A DNA stretch of 52,709 bases from an uncultured Actinomycetes bacterium (GCA_937927875.1 CALEYV010000109.1:1-52709); one strand, 5' to 3'; numbered from the stretch's first letter, positions 43,885 to 52,330 are shown. A program made the numbers and translations. The notes: generated by a model not told the origin, from the sequence alone.

Positions 43885-44811
43885 GTGACAGCCAATCGCG
43901 AGTCAGACGTCATCGTGATCGGAGGCGGCTTGGCGGGCGTCGGCTGCGCGCTCGAGTGCTTCGACATCCAGCTCGACACCCTGCTCGTCGAATCGGCCTC
44001 GGTCCTCGGCGGTCAGCTGCCCGAGGTGCTGCACTCGGTGCGCAATCTGGCGGCGGCGCGTTTCACGAGCGGCGCCGACCTGCAGCGCTCGCTGCAGGAG
44101 GCGGCCGGCATCCTCGGTGATCGAGTCCGACTCGCCGCCCCCGTCACGTCCGTCGACCTCGGCAGCCGACGGATCGAGATCGGCGGCGATCGCGTGCCGT
44201 TCCGATCGCTCGTCGTGGCGACCGGCACCCGGCAGCGGTACCTCGCCGCGGCGCCGGATGGCGCCTTCGGGGGCGACATCACCTACCAGCTCGAGACCGA
44301 CCCCCAGCACTTCACCGGCTCGGTGGCGGCGGTGATCGGCGGGGGTGACAGCGCCGTGCTCGACGCGCTCGCCCTCGCCGCCGACGGCGCGACGGTGACG
44401 CTCGTCCACCGCTCCCCCGGGCTGCACGCCCGAGACGACGTCCTGGCGCGGCTCCGCGCCGAACCGCGGATCGAGGACCTGCCCGGCTGGGAAGTGGACG
44501 CGGCCCGGGGCCCGGACCGGCTTGAAGCGGTCGAGCTCGTGCAGCGCGAGACCGACGAACGACGGACGCTGGCCGTGAACCGCCTCGTGGTGAAGATCGG
44601 ACGCACACCGAACACCGGCTTCCTCGCCGGACAACTCGAGCTGGACCGGGCCGGTGCGATCATCGTCGACCGCGACCTGCGCACCTCCCATGCCGGCGTC
44701 TTCGCGGCCGGCGACATCGTCGCCGACGCGTACCCGCGCGTGGCGGCGGCGATCGGTCAGGGCTCGCTCGCCGCCCGGTCGGTGCTGCGCTACCTGCAGG
44801 GTCGCTCGTGA
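43885..44811 (+). CDS. Thioredoxin reductase-like flavoprotein without the redox CxxC
   Basis: 308 residues from a GTG with GGAGG 10 bases upstream. FAD motif VIVIGGGLAGVGCALEC, then ESASVLGGQLPEVL (GGQL as in thioredoxin reductases), NAD(P) motif AAVIGGGDSAVLDALALA, and the C-terminal FAD contact GVFAAGDIVADAYPRVAAAIGQGSLAA. Where thioredoxin reductase has the CxxC, this protein reads GDITYQLETDP, with no cysteine pair. It should therefore reduce another partner, as in the ferredoxin/flavodoxin-NADP reductases of this fold. Coupled to the DUF4254 gene through a GTGA overlap. Confidence 0.85.
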   Translation: MTANRESDVIVIGGGLAGVGCALECFDIQLDTLLVESASVLGGQLPEVLHSVRNLAAARFTSGADLQRSLQEAAGILGDRVRLAAPVTSVDLGSRRIEIGGDRVPFRSLVVATGTRQRYLAAAPDGAFGGDITYQLETDPQHFTGSVAAVIGGGDSAVLDALALAADGATVTLVHRSPGLHARDDVLARLRAEPRIEDLPGWEVDAARGPDRLEAVELVQRETDERRTLAVNRLVVKIGRTPNTGFLAGQLELDRAGAIIVDRDLRTSHAGVFAAGDIVADAYPRVAAAIGQGSLAARSVLRYLQGRS

Positions 44812-45389
44812 GTGCCGGAACCGAGGGTGACGCCTCCCGACCGACGACGGATCCCGCCCCGGCCCGCGAGCTCCCGCCGGTCGCGGCGGTGGTCGCCGAA
44901 TTCCGCGCCTCCACGGTCGAGACCGACCGGCGCCGGCCGAGCGGGCTGCTCGGAGTCCTGCAGGATCTGCATCAGACGAACCTCGAGCAGTGGGGCTGGG
45001 AGGATCACGTCCGCAGCTGCGACGGTGACGTTTCGGCGATTGCGGCGGCGAAGCAGGCGATCGATGCGCTCAACGCCCGGCGTCATCAGCTGGTCGAGGC
45101 GGTCGACGCTGCGATCGATGCCGCCGTGACCCAACGATCGACCGCGACGCCGTCCACCGAGAGCCCGGGCATGGCCTTCGATCGCCTGTCCGTCCTCATT
45201 ATCCGCATCCACCACACCATGGCCGCGGCGGCGCCGGGTCACGACGCGGCCGGGCTCGGGGCGCGGCTGCCGGTCCTCGAGACCCAGCTGGCCGTGCTCG
45301 AGGAGGCACTCGAGGCCCTGCTCCACGACATCCGGGCCGGGACGCGTCGGTTCCTGCCCCACCAGAGCCTCAAGCTGTACCGGCCGTAG
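44808..45389 (+). CDS. DUF4254 family protein
   Basis: 193 residues. The pattern LHQTNLEQWGWEDHVRSC, then AAKQAIDALNARRHQLVEAVD and ESPGMAFDRLSVLIIRIHHT, matches DUF4254, an all-helical family that in other bacteria is often found next to glycosyltransferases. Here a GT9 enzyme is encoded 1.1 kb away on the opposite strand. No enzymatic motif is apparent. A start at the GTG overlapping the flavoprotein stop is used. Convergent with the propeller gene, only 11 bp between stops. Confidence 0.78.
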   Translation: MSAGTEGDASRPTTDPAPARELPPVAAVVAEFRASTVETDRRRPSGLLGVLQDLHQTNLEQWGWEDHVRSCDGDVSAIAAAKQAIDALNARRHQLVEAVDAAIDAAVTQRSTATPSTESPGMAFDRLSVLIIRIHHTMAAAAPGHDAAGLGARLPVLETQLAVLEEALEALLHDIRAGTRRFLPHQSLKLYRP

Positions 45390-45400
45390 CTCGGGGACCG

Positions 45401-46525
45401 CTACGCGTGCTCGCGCGCGAGCTGGTTGAGCGCGGCCGTCGGGACGGCGCACAGCTCGTAGCCGGCCCGGTTGAAGCCGTAGAGGACGTGGTCGTCGACC
45501 GCCGCTGCGTGGGCGATCCCGAGCGGATGCGACGCCAGCGCCGTGGTGCGGGCGAGGAAGCCGCCGTCCTGGGTGCTGTGCAGCGCCAGCGCACCGGTCC
45601 GCTCGATCCCGCAGACGAGGTCGGGCGTGATCACGACGGCGGCGCCGCCGTTGCCCCACGCGAGGTCGTCGAAGCGACCCTCGACGACACGGCGCCCGTC
45701 CCGGGGGTCGAGGCCCGCGAAGCCGCCACCGCGCAGCCGCTCCCAGTCGTAGTCGTCGACGCCGTCGCCGGGCTCGCTGCCCGCCGCCCACAGCAGCCGG
45801 CCGTCCCATACCAGTGCCGCCGGCTGGAAGCCGACGGTCACCTCCCAGACCGGCGCCTCGAGCGACGTCGCCCCGACGGGGAAGAGCCCGACCCGACCGA
45901 CCGCGCCGACCGCGACGCGGGGACCTCCCGCCGTTGGCACGGCCTCCAACGCGGTGACCATCTCCCAGTCCTCGAGGCCGACGTCGACGTCGACGTCCGG
46001 TCCCGGGTCGGTGGTCAGCGGGCGCGAGACGATGACACCGCCCGCCCCCTCGTGGCGAGGCCGCGACCCGACGAGTCGATCACCCACCGCGACGGTGCGT
46101 TCGACGTCGTCGGCGAATCGCGTCGTCCACGCTGCTTCGAGCGATGCGACGGTCCCCGACGCCGCGAGGTCGGCGGCCCGAAACCCGCGGAGCAGCCCGA
46201 GATGGTTCAGGACGACCACGACCGCGGCGCCGCGGATCTCAAGGATGGCGTGGACGTCGAGGTCGTACTGCGAGAGCTCGTCGTCGCCGGGATAGCTCGT
46301 CTGGTCGAAGACCGCCTCGGGCTGGAACGACCGCGACGCGAAGACGACGTTGCGACCGAGGTTGTTCCAGGCCCACTGCCGTCCCAGCGCGACGACCCGC
46401 CCGATCCCGGCTGGCTGCGAGTTCTCGACCCGACTGTCGGGGTAGGAGTCGAAGACGACGCGCGGCCCCCGGCCCGGGTCGCGACCGCGGCGCGACCCCG
46501 CGTCCGCTCGCCCGGCCTCGGGCAT
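45401..46525 (-). CDS. Protein of unknown function, possibly beta-propeller
   Basis: 374 residues from the ATG at 46525, which overlaps the GT9 stop (TGATG). There is no signal peptide. Repeating segments such as AVGDRLVGSRPR, PAALVWDGRLLWAAGSEPG, GGFAGLDPRDGRRVVEGRFDDLAWG, GALALHSTQDGGFLARTTAL and AAVDDHVLYGFNRAGYELCAVPT suggest a propeller of six or seven short beta-sheets. No catalytic motif or named family is recognised. It is the last gene of the leftward queD-queC-GT9 unit, so it should share that unit's job. Confidence 0.65.
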   Translation of the reverse strand: MPEAGRADAGSRRGRDPGRGPRVVFDSYPDSRVENSQPAGIGRVVALGRQWAWNNLGRNVVFASRSFQPEAVFDQTSYPGDDELSQYDLDVHAILEIRGAAVVVVLNHLGLLRGFRAADLAASGTVASLEAAWTTRFADDVERTVAVGDRLVGSRPRHEGAGGVIVSRPLTTDPGPDVDVDVGLEDWEMVTALEAVPTAGGPRVAVGAVGRVGLFPVGATSLEAPVWEVTVGFQPAALVWDGRLLWAAGSEPGDGVDDYDWERLRGGGFAGLDPRDGRRVVEGRFDDLAWGNGGAAVVITPDLVCGIERTGALALHSTQDGGFLARTTALASHPLGIAHAAAVDDHVLYGFNRAGYELCAVPTAALNQLAREHA

Positions 46526-47433
46526 CACGCCAGCTCCTCGAGCGCGGCGACCACCCGTTCCGGCGTGATCGAGTCCAGGCACGGGGTCCCCAGCTGACAC
46601 TCTCGGACCGGCGGGCGAAATCCGTCGAGGCGCACGGACGCGTTGTAGGCGCGCTCCCGCTCCCGCTCGACGCAGAGGTCGGCGCAGGCGTCCCCGACGA
46701 CGACCCGGGCGTGGGACCACGGGCGGAAGTACACCGGGCGGTCACGACACAGCATCACGGTCGGAGTGCCCTGCTGCACGGCGATATGCGTCAGACCGGT
46801 GTCGATGCCGACCACCGCCGCGGAGCTGTTCAAGACGTCGACCGCCGCGCCCGGTGTCGGCGCCACGATCTCGGCGAGACCCAGCTCGCGCAGCGCCGGG
46901 TTCGCAGCGCTGCGGACGACGCCCCGGGCCTCCCGGCCGGTCTCGCGGACCCACTCGGCCACCGCCGCCCAGCGCTCTACTGCCCAGCGCTTGGTCGGGC
47001 CGTCGCTCTCGGTGACGAGCAGCACCACGTCCCGGAGGTCCGACCGTCGCGACGCGCGCAGGGGGACCGGGCGGGAGAAGTCCGCGTCGATGCCGAAGTC
47101 GACGCAGATTTGGCGCAGGATGTCATTGATCAAGATCGGGCCGTAGGCGGCGTCGAACTCGGGCGATCCCCACCAGTAATCGCGTTGCAGCGGGTGGTCA
47201 CGCAGGTTGATGAACCGGCCTTCGCAGCGAGCGGCGTCGAACAAGGCCTCGTCGACCGAGCCCGCCAGCCCCTGGATGCGCTCGGCCAGGGCGGCCTGCG
47301 CCGCTGATCGTGCGACCAGCCATGTCTCGTGGGCACCGTCTCGGTTCCCGGCCACGACGGCCTGGACCGCCGGCAACGAGACGACGAGGTCGCCGAGCCC
47401 CAGCGAGATCGGTGCCACAAACACGCGGCTCAT
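46525..47433 (-). CDS. Glycosyltransferase family 9 (heptosyltransferase-like)
   Basis: 302 residues from the ATG at 47433. The N-terminus has the GT-B start FVAPISLGLGDLVVSLPAVQAV, and the donor-binding domain has VVGIDTGLTHIAVQQGTPTVMLC, the motif of ADP-heptose transferases, where the GIDTGxxHxA loop contacts the nucleotide sugar. Proteins with this fold transfer heptose to LPS in Gram-negatives; in actinobacteria their acceptors are mostly unknown. It lies 15 bp behind queC. The C-terminus has three Cys (CADLCVERE, CQLGTPC) with an unusual spacing. Confidence 0.8.
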   Translation of the reverse strand: MSRVFVAPISLGLGDLVVSLPAVQAVVAGNRDGAHETWLVARSAAQAALAERIQGLAGSVDEALFDAARCEGRFINLRDHPLQRDYWWGSPEFDAAYGPILINDILRQICVDFGIDADFSRPVPLRASRRSDLRDVVLLVTESDGPTKRWAVERWAAVAEWVRETGREARGVVRSAANPALRELGLAEIVAPTPGAAVDVLNSSAAVVGIDTGLTHIAVQQGTPTVMLCRDRPVYFRPWSHARVVVGDACADLCVERERERAYNASVRLDGFRPPVRECQLGTPCLDSITPERVVAALEELA

Positions 47434-47448
47434 GACCGAGACTCTGCT

Positions 47449-48120
47449 TCACCCGGCGGCGTAGGTGGTGACGTCCTCGATCGAGAGGTCCGAGAAGGCG
47501 CGGCGTCGCTCGGCGCACTTGTTGCAGCGCCCGCAATGCTGCTCGCCCGCCGGATGGATGCACGAGAACGTGTGCTGCAACGCAAGGTCGCGACCGAGGT
47601 CCAGCACATCGCCCTTGGTCAGCTCGGAGAACGGCGTCACGATCTCGAACGGCCAGTCCAAGCCCGTTTGCACGACCGACCCCAGCTCGGCGAAGAACTT
47701 GGGGCTGCTGTCGGTGAACGGGTTGCCCTTCAGGGTGCCGAGGGCGATCGTCGAGATGGCGTGGAGCGCGCACCACACCGCGGCCTTGGCGACGAGCAAC
47801 AGGTTCCGGCCGGGAAGGTAGACCGCGTCGTCGGGTGAGTTGGCGTCCGGGACGCCCCGGGCCGAGACGCTCCAGTGGGCGCCATAGACGTCGGCGATCG
47901 GGAAGTCGAGCGTGACCAACTCGCGAGCGGGCAGCGTCTCCAGGAACCGGCGGAGATGGGCCTCCTCGACCGCCTCCCAGGTCAGGCCGAATCGGATGTA
48001 GATCGGCTGGACGGCGCGCTCTTGTCGGAGCAGGTCGGCGACCAGGATGGCGCTGTCGAGACCGCCGCTGGCCAGCACCGCGACCGCCGCGCCGTCATTC
48101 GGCTCGTCCAGTGCGTTCAA
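47449..48120 (-). CDS. queC: 7-Cyano-7-deazaguanine synthase-like protein (QueC family)
   Basis: 223 residues from a TTG at 48120 overlapping the queD stop (TTGA). N-type ATP-pyrophosphatase P-loop SGGLDS (18-23) and a zinc site CIHPAGEQHCGRCNKC near the C-terminus, as in QueC, which turns 7-carboxy-7-deazaguanine into preQ0. The segment around YLPGRNLLLVAKAAVW is also shared. However the usual TDFSGYPDCR region is replaced by GTLKGNPFTDSSPKFF, so it is a divergent member and may have altered substrate use. Pairs with queD; queE and queF are not in the window. Confidence 0.82.
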   Translation of the reverse strand: MNALDEPNDGAAVAVLASGGLDSAILVADLLRQERAVQPIYIRFGLTWEAVEEAHLRRFLETLPARELVTLDFPIADVYGAHWSVSARGVPDANSPDDAVYLPGRNLLLVAKAAVWCALHAISTIALGTLKGNPFTDSSPKFFAELGSVVQTGLDWPFEIVTPFSELTKGDVLDLGRDLALQHTFSCIHPAGEQHCGRCNKCAERRRAFSDLSIEDVTTYAAG

Positions 48121-48476
48121 TGCTCACCGCGATAGACGCACCCGGACATGCACGTCTCGCGCACCACCACCTGGGAGAGGTCGGGGAGTGTGTCCGCCAG
48201 TTGGTCCCAGATCCACTGGGCCAGGATCTCGCTGGTTGGGTTCTCGAGCCCGCCGATCTCGTTGAGGTAGTAGTGGTCGAGCCGTGCGAGCACGGGCGCC
48301 ATCGCGCAGCTGATCTCCGCGAAGTCGCGGACCCACCCGGCTTCCGCCTGGACCGGGGCGGCGACGTGAACGCTCACGCGAAAGGAGTGTCCGTGGAGCC
48401 GGGCGCACTTGTGGGCGGGCGGCACGTTCGGGAGGCGATGAGCCGCCTCGAAGCTGAACTCCTTGAAGATCTCCAT
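48117..48476 (-). CDS. queD: 6-Carboxytetrahydropterin synthase
   Basis: 119 residues from the ATG at 48476. Typical QueD throughout: FSFEAAHRLPNVPPAHKCARLHGHSF (catalytic Cys in KCARLHGH, zinc ligands His and HGH), GWVRDFAEI, LDHYYLNEI, ENPTSEILAQWIW and the glutamate in VRETCMSGC. It converts dihydroneopterin triphosphate to 6-carboxy-tetrahydropterin, the first dedicated step to 7-deazaguanines. Its ATG is overlapped by the stop of a 25-residue reading frame (48476-48553) that has the strong Shine-Dalgarno. Start of a four-gene leftward unit. Confidence 0.93.
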   Translation of the reverse strand: MEIFKEFSFEAAHRLPNVPPAHKCARLHGHSFRVSVHVAAPVQAEAGWVRDFAEISCAMAPVLARLDHYYLNEIGGLENPTSEILAQWIWDQLADTLPDLSQVVVRETCMSGCVYRGEH

Positions 48477-48553
48477 CAGCCCGACTCCCGACTCGGTGGT
48501 CGTCGTGCGCCACGCGACCCGAGTGGGCCAGCAACATGGTCTGCGACAAGCAT
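48476..48553 (-). CDS. Possible 25-residue leader reading frame coupled to queD
   Basis: From an ATG at 48553, with AGGGGAG four bases upstream, the frame MLVADHVAGPLGSRGARRPP... ends in TGA whose A is the first base of the queD ATG. A weak RNA hairpin (GGTCT/AGACC arms) spans its start. The residues suggest no domain; basic and Gly/Pro-rich. It may regulate queD by coupling, or be chance. Confidence 0.35.
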   Translation of the reverse strand: MLVADHVAGPLGSRGARRPPSRESG

Positions 48554-48661
48554 TTCTCCCCTAGACCTTATGGGCAGCCCGGGCCCGGTGCACTCTCGCA
48601 CCGACGTGAGCCGCTCGAACGCCTGGACCGATGGTGCGACGCCGGCCCGTAACGTTCGACC

Positions 48662-49465
48662 ATGAAAATCGACGTGCTCCTGGACCCGTTTGGCACGCGC
48701 TGGTCCGACCTCCGCGACGCGGCCATCACTGCGGCCGAGGCAGGGTTCGCGGGCGTCTGGACCTGGGATCACCTGGACGGCCGCGTGTACGACGCCCCCG
48801 ACGTGCTCGAGTGCTGGACCGTGCTGAGCGCGCTCGCGGTCGCCGTCCCGGACGTGATGATCGGGCCGCTCGTCCTGAACGTCGCCAATCGCCGTCCCGG
48901 GGTCCTCGCCGTCATGGCCGCCACGCTCCAGGAAGTCTCGGGGGGCCGGCTGTTGCTCGGGCTCGGAGCCGGCGGTGGGCCGGACACGCCCTACCAGCGT
49001 GAGCAAGAGGCGACCGGCGGCACCGCGGCACCCGATCCGGTCCGCCGAGCGGAGATCGAGCGGTGCGTCGAGGAGTGTCGGCGCCTGTGGCGATCACCGG
49101 GATTCCTGGAGCCTGACTCTGCGCCGCCGTTCGTGATCGGCGCCTTCGGTCCGAAGATGGCGGAGCTCGCGGGACGGGTCGGCGATGGACTCAACACGCA
49201 AGCTGCCCACCCTCGTTTGGGGGAGCTCGTGACCATCGCTCGTGTCGCCCACGAGCGGGCCGGTCGTGATCCCGCTCAGTTCCTGGTCACCGTCTTCACG
49301 GCGCTGGACGAAGCCTGGCTGACGGTCGACTCGGAGCGGCGGAGGCATCTGGAGACGCTTGGCGTGCGCCGCCTGATCCTGTACGCGCGTCCCGCCGATG
49401 ACCGGGCTCGACTCGCCGCCGCGGGACAGATGGCCAAGCGCGCTCGCGCCTCCGAATCCGATTGA
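48662..49465 (+). CDS. LLM class (luciferase-like) flavin- or F420-dependent oxidoreductase
   Basis: 267 residues from the ATG at 48662. The TIM-barrel order is IDVLLDPFGTRWSDLRDAAITAAEAGFAGVWTWDHL, IGPLVLNVANRRPGVLAVMAATLQEVSGGRLLLGLGAG, then PFVIGAFGPKMAELAGRVGDGLNT. The SGGRLLLGLGAG stretch is the phosphate-binding turn of LLM proteins. Actinobacterial members often use coenzyme F420. No pathway can be assigned. It is divergent from the queD unit (185 bp gap) and runs into the TIR gene tail-to-tail. Confidence 0.9.
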   Translation: MKIDVLLDPFGTRWSDLRDAAITAAEAGFAGVWTWDHLDGRVYDAPDVLECWTVLSALAVAVPDVMIGPLVLNVANRRPGVLAVMAATLQEVSGGRLLLGLGAGGGPDTPYQREQEATGGTAAPDPVRRAEIERCVEECRRLWRSPGFLEPDSAPPFVIGAFGPKMAELAGRVGDGLNTQAAHPRLGELVTIARVAHERAGRDPAQFLVTVFTALDEAWLTVDSERRRHLETLGVRRLILYARPADDRARLAAAGQMAKRARASESD

Positions 49466-49486
49466 CCGCATGGTCCGCGCGGGCTG

Positions 49487-52330
49487 CTAGTGCAGAAAGA
49501 GCGCCTGTTCTTGGCTGGTCAACTGGCGCGTGACCCGACTTCGCGCCAGTCGAACAACGCCGGCGATCGGCCCGAATTCGGCGGCGCCCCATACCCGGAT
49601 GACTTCGTCGTCACTCGCGGCCACGATCGGGAAGCCTCTTCGACCAACCGTGAGACTGCGGACAGCGCTTTGAGATGCGCTCAAGACAACCGGAGGAGTG
49701 GTGGGATCCCGCCATTCCCAGACGCGCGCGGTTCCATCGTCGCTCGCAGTGACGAGGTGGACACGATCGGGCAAGAACACCACCCCAAGGACAGGTCCCG
49801 TGTGCCCTTTGAGAATGATTGGTGACCGGTCGGGATGCTGCCAATCCCAGATCCGCGCTTGGCTGTCCGCGCCGACGGTCGCGACGTATTTCCCATCAGG
49901 GCTGAAGTCGAGCCCATACATGGCGCCCGACCCGGAAAGAAGCACTGGCGACCGATTTGGGTGACGTAGATCCCAGATGGAGGCTGTTGAGTCGTAGCTG
50001 GCGGAAGCGAGGTAGCGGCTGTCGGGGCTGAAGGCGACTTGGGAAATGTTGTCAGTCGCGTTGCTCAGAATCCTCGGAGTGAGACTGGGATGCCGCCAGT
50101 CCCACACACGAGCGTTGTTGTCATTCCCGCCGGTGGCGAGCGTTCGACCGTCGGCGCTGAACGCCACACTCGTGACCTGGGCGTTGGGACTCTGCAGCAC
50201 GACCGGAGCCGCCTGGGGATGCTGCCAATCCCAGATCCGAGCGGTGTCATCGGCGCTTCCAGTCGCGAGGTAGTTGCCGTCAGGACTGAACGTCATGGCC
50301 AAGACGGTGTCCGTGTGACCCTTCAGGACGATTGGTACGGCGTCGAGGTGAGCCATGTCCCACATCCAAACGGCGGTCTTATCGACCGTCGTATTGGTGA
50401 CAGCGAGGTGGCGCCCATCGGGGCTGAGCTCGGCGCCTTGTCCTTCCGGTCCACGGAGGGTGATGGGCCCCGTCTCGGCAGCCCTGAGGGTCCAGAGCCG
50501 GGCCGTGAAGTCGGAGCTCGCGGTTGCCAGGTAGTTGCCGTCGGGACTGAAGGTCACGCCATTGACCCTGTCGGTGTGCCCTCTCAGGACAACGGGGGCG
50601 TCCTCGGGGTGGTGCCAGTCCCACACTCGAGCCGTGTTGTCACCGCTCCCGGTGGCGAGGTAGTTGCCGTCGGGGCTGAACGCTACGTCGAAGACAGAGT
50701 CGGTATGTCCTCTCAGGACAACCGGCGCGTCCGTGGGGTGCTGCCAGTTCCAGACACGAGCGGTGCTGTCATTGCTGCCGGTGGCGAGGTAGTTGCCGTC
50801 GGGACTGAACGCCACGGTGTTGACCGTGTCCGTATGCCCTCTCAGGACTACCGGCGGGTTCGTGGGGTGCCGCCAATCCCACACTTGCGCGCTGTCGTCG
50901 CCGTTGCCGCTTGCTGCGGCGAGGTGCGCCCCGTCGGGACTGAACGCGACCTGTGCAACACCGTTCGTGTGGCTGTTCAGTACGAGGGCTGGTGTCTCAG
51001 GATGGTGCCAGTCCCAGACCCGAATCGTGTCGTCTCCGCTTGCGCTGGCGAGGAAGACGCCGTCGGGACTGAAGGCCACATCGTTGATGCCGGACGTGCC
51101 GCCCTGGAGCACGGTCGACGTCGGGTGCGGCCGCCGCCAGTCCCAGATGTTCACGTTGTGGTCGTCACTGCCAGTGGCGACGTAGTTGCCATCGGGGCTG
51201 AAGGCGGCGGCGGTCACGATGTCCTTCTGGTGCAGGACGACCGGCTTCGCGGTCCGGCGGCGCCAGTCCCAGACTTGAGCAGTGTGGTCGGCGTTCGCGG
51301 TCACAACGCGCGTCCCGTCAGGGCTGAACTGGACCGTGTACATATAGTCGGTCCGACGCAGGAGCGCGTCCTCGCGATTCCCCAGGACCGCTTGGCGCAC
51401 TGCTGACTCGGCTTCCGCGGTGGACCGCGTGTCGTAGGCCCGCAGAGCCAACAGGAGGCCGAGCTGCGAATTGCCGCTGTCGATCTGTGCGGTCGCGTTG
51501 GCGGCGAGACGCCGCGACAGCTCGAGTTGTGCGGTGTTGGTTGCATTGCGGGCTTGGATGACAGCCACGCCGGCTAAGGACGCGATTGCAAGCACCGCGA
51601 CCAGAGAGATCGCTGCCAGCCTGCGCAGCCGATGGGTGGCGCCTTGCCGACTCGCGAGCACGTACTGCCGCTGGAGCGGTGTCGGAGCTGGCTTTTCGGC
51701 GGCATGCCCCGCGAGGCTTGCTTCAGCCTCAGCCAGGTCGTCGCCGCGCAACAGGAGGGACCGGTCCTCGTGCCTCGCCTCCCAGGCGAGTGCTCGCACG
51801 AGCAGCCACGTGTGGGCCTTGACCCAGTCGAGGTCAAGATCGAGGGCCTCGATGGTCCTTTCGAGGGCGGGTCCTGCTTCCTCTTCATTGCGGCAGAACA
51901 CCCAATTGTGCGATCCGACGGCTTCCGGGACGCTCGCGCCGTCGGCATCGCGCACCACGAGCGGGACGATTCGCTTGTTCAGCTCGACGGCATGGTTCAG
52001 CTCGTCCGCACAGGCGGCCGAAGTGAGTGAGTCAGGGCTAAGTACGAACAGGAACGCGCCCGCCGACTCGACCGCGGATCGAATCTCTGCTCGCCACTCA
52101 GCACTCGGCGGGATGTCCTTCCAATCGACCCAGGCGCTCCGGCCTTGATCCTGCAACTGCGCTGCGAGCCACCGCACGAACTCTTGATCCTCGCGTGCGT
52201 ACGAAATGAAGACGTCGAACCCCGCGCTGGGCATCTCGCGAGGGGACTCACCTGCGGAACGCCCCTTGGTGGTGTCATCTATGGCCGAGCCGCGCTCGCC
52301 ATGCTCAGGCTGTCGATGGGTCGGATCCAC
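49487..52330 (-). CDS. TIR domain - transmembrane - WD40 repeat protein
   Basis: 947 residues from a GTG at 52330; an ATG at 52234 (residue 33) is an alternative just before the TIR domain. TIR fold at ~36-165: FDVFISYAREDQEFVRWLAAQL, then VDWKDIPPSAEW, AFLFVLSPDSLTSAACADEL where Glu110 holds the catalytic place of NAD-cleaving TIRs, and RIVPLVV. A helical region (LLLRGDDLAEAEASLA) leads to one membrane helix at ~238-258 (AISLVAVLAIASLAGVAVI). Residues ~328-930 hold 14 WD40 repeats of 43 residues, enough for two seven-bladed propellers. No NACHT or NB-ARC ATPase. GC and codon use are visibly lower than the neighbours, suggesting transfer. A sensor-effector, perhaps for defence or NAD signalling, is inferred. 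Confidence 0.85.
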   Translation of the reverse strand: MDPTHRQPEHGERGSAIDDTTKGRSAGESPREMPSAGFDVFISYAREDQEFVRWLAAQLQDQGRSAWVDWKDIPPSAEWRAEIRSAVESAGAFLFVLSPDSLTSAACADELNHAVELNKRIVPLVVRDADGASVPEAVGSHNWVFCRNEEEAGPALERTIEALDLDLDWVKAHTWLLVRALAWEARHEDRSLLLRGDDLAEAEASLAGHAAEKPAPTPLQRQYVLASRQGATHRLRRLAAISLVAVLAIASLAGVAVIQARNATNTAQLELSRRLAANATAQIDSGNSQLGLLLALRAYDTRSTAEAESAVRQAVLGNREDALLRRTDYMYTVQFSPDGTRVVTANADHTAQVWDWRRRTAKPVVLHQKDIVTAAAFSPDGNYVATGSDDHNVNIWDWRRPHPTSTVLQGGTSGINDVAFSPDGVFLASASGDDTIRVWDWHHPETPALVLNSHTNGVAQVAFSPDGAHLAAASGNGDDSAQVWDWRHPTNPPVVLRGHTDTVNTVAFSPDGNYLATGSNDSTARVWNWQHPTDAPVVLRGHTDSVFDVAFSPDGNYLATGSGDNTARVWDWHHPEDAPVVLRGHTDRVNGVTFSPDGNYLATASSDFTARLWTLRAAETGPITLRGPEGQGAELSPDGRHLAVTNTTVDKTAVWMWDMAHLDAVPIVLKGHTDTVLAMTFSPDGNYLATGSADDTARIWDWQHPQAAPVVLQSPNAQVTSVAFSADGRTLATGGNDNNARVWDWRHPSLTPRILSNATDNISQVAFSPDSRYLASASYDSTASIWDLRHPNRSPVLLSGSGAMYGLDFSPDGKYVATVGADSQARIWDWQHPDRSPIILKGHTGPVLGVVFLPDRVHLVTASDDGTARVWEWRDPTTPPVVLSASQSAVRSLTVGRRGFPIVAASDDEVIRVWGAAEFGPIAGVVRLARSRVTRQLTSQEQALFLH
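49541..51349 (-). repeat. Tandem WD40-encoding repeats, 129-bp period
   Basis: The block GTAGTTGCCGTCGGGACTGA (and close variants) recurs at 50531, 50660 and 50789, exactly 129 bp apart, and in looser form through the rest. Each unit is one WD40 blade (FSPDGNYLATGS...ARVWDW). Some neighbours are nearly identical at DNA level, pointing to recent amplification. Confidence 0.85.

Noticed and set aside
48477..48661. preQ1 riboswitch before queD
   Set aside because: No compact pseudoknot with an A-rich tail leading into the ribosome site could be built; only a weak 5-bp hairpin is seen.
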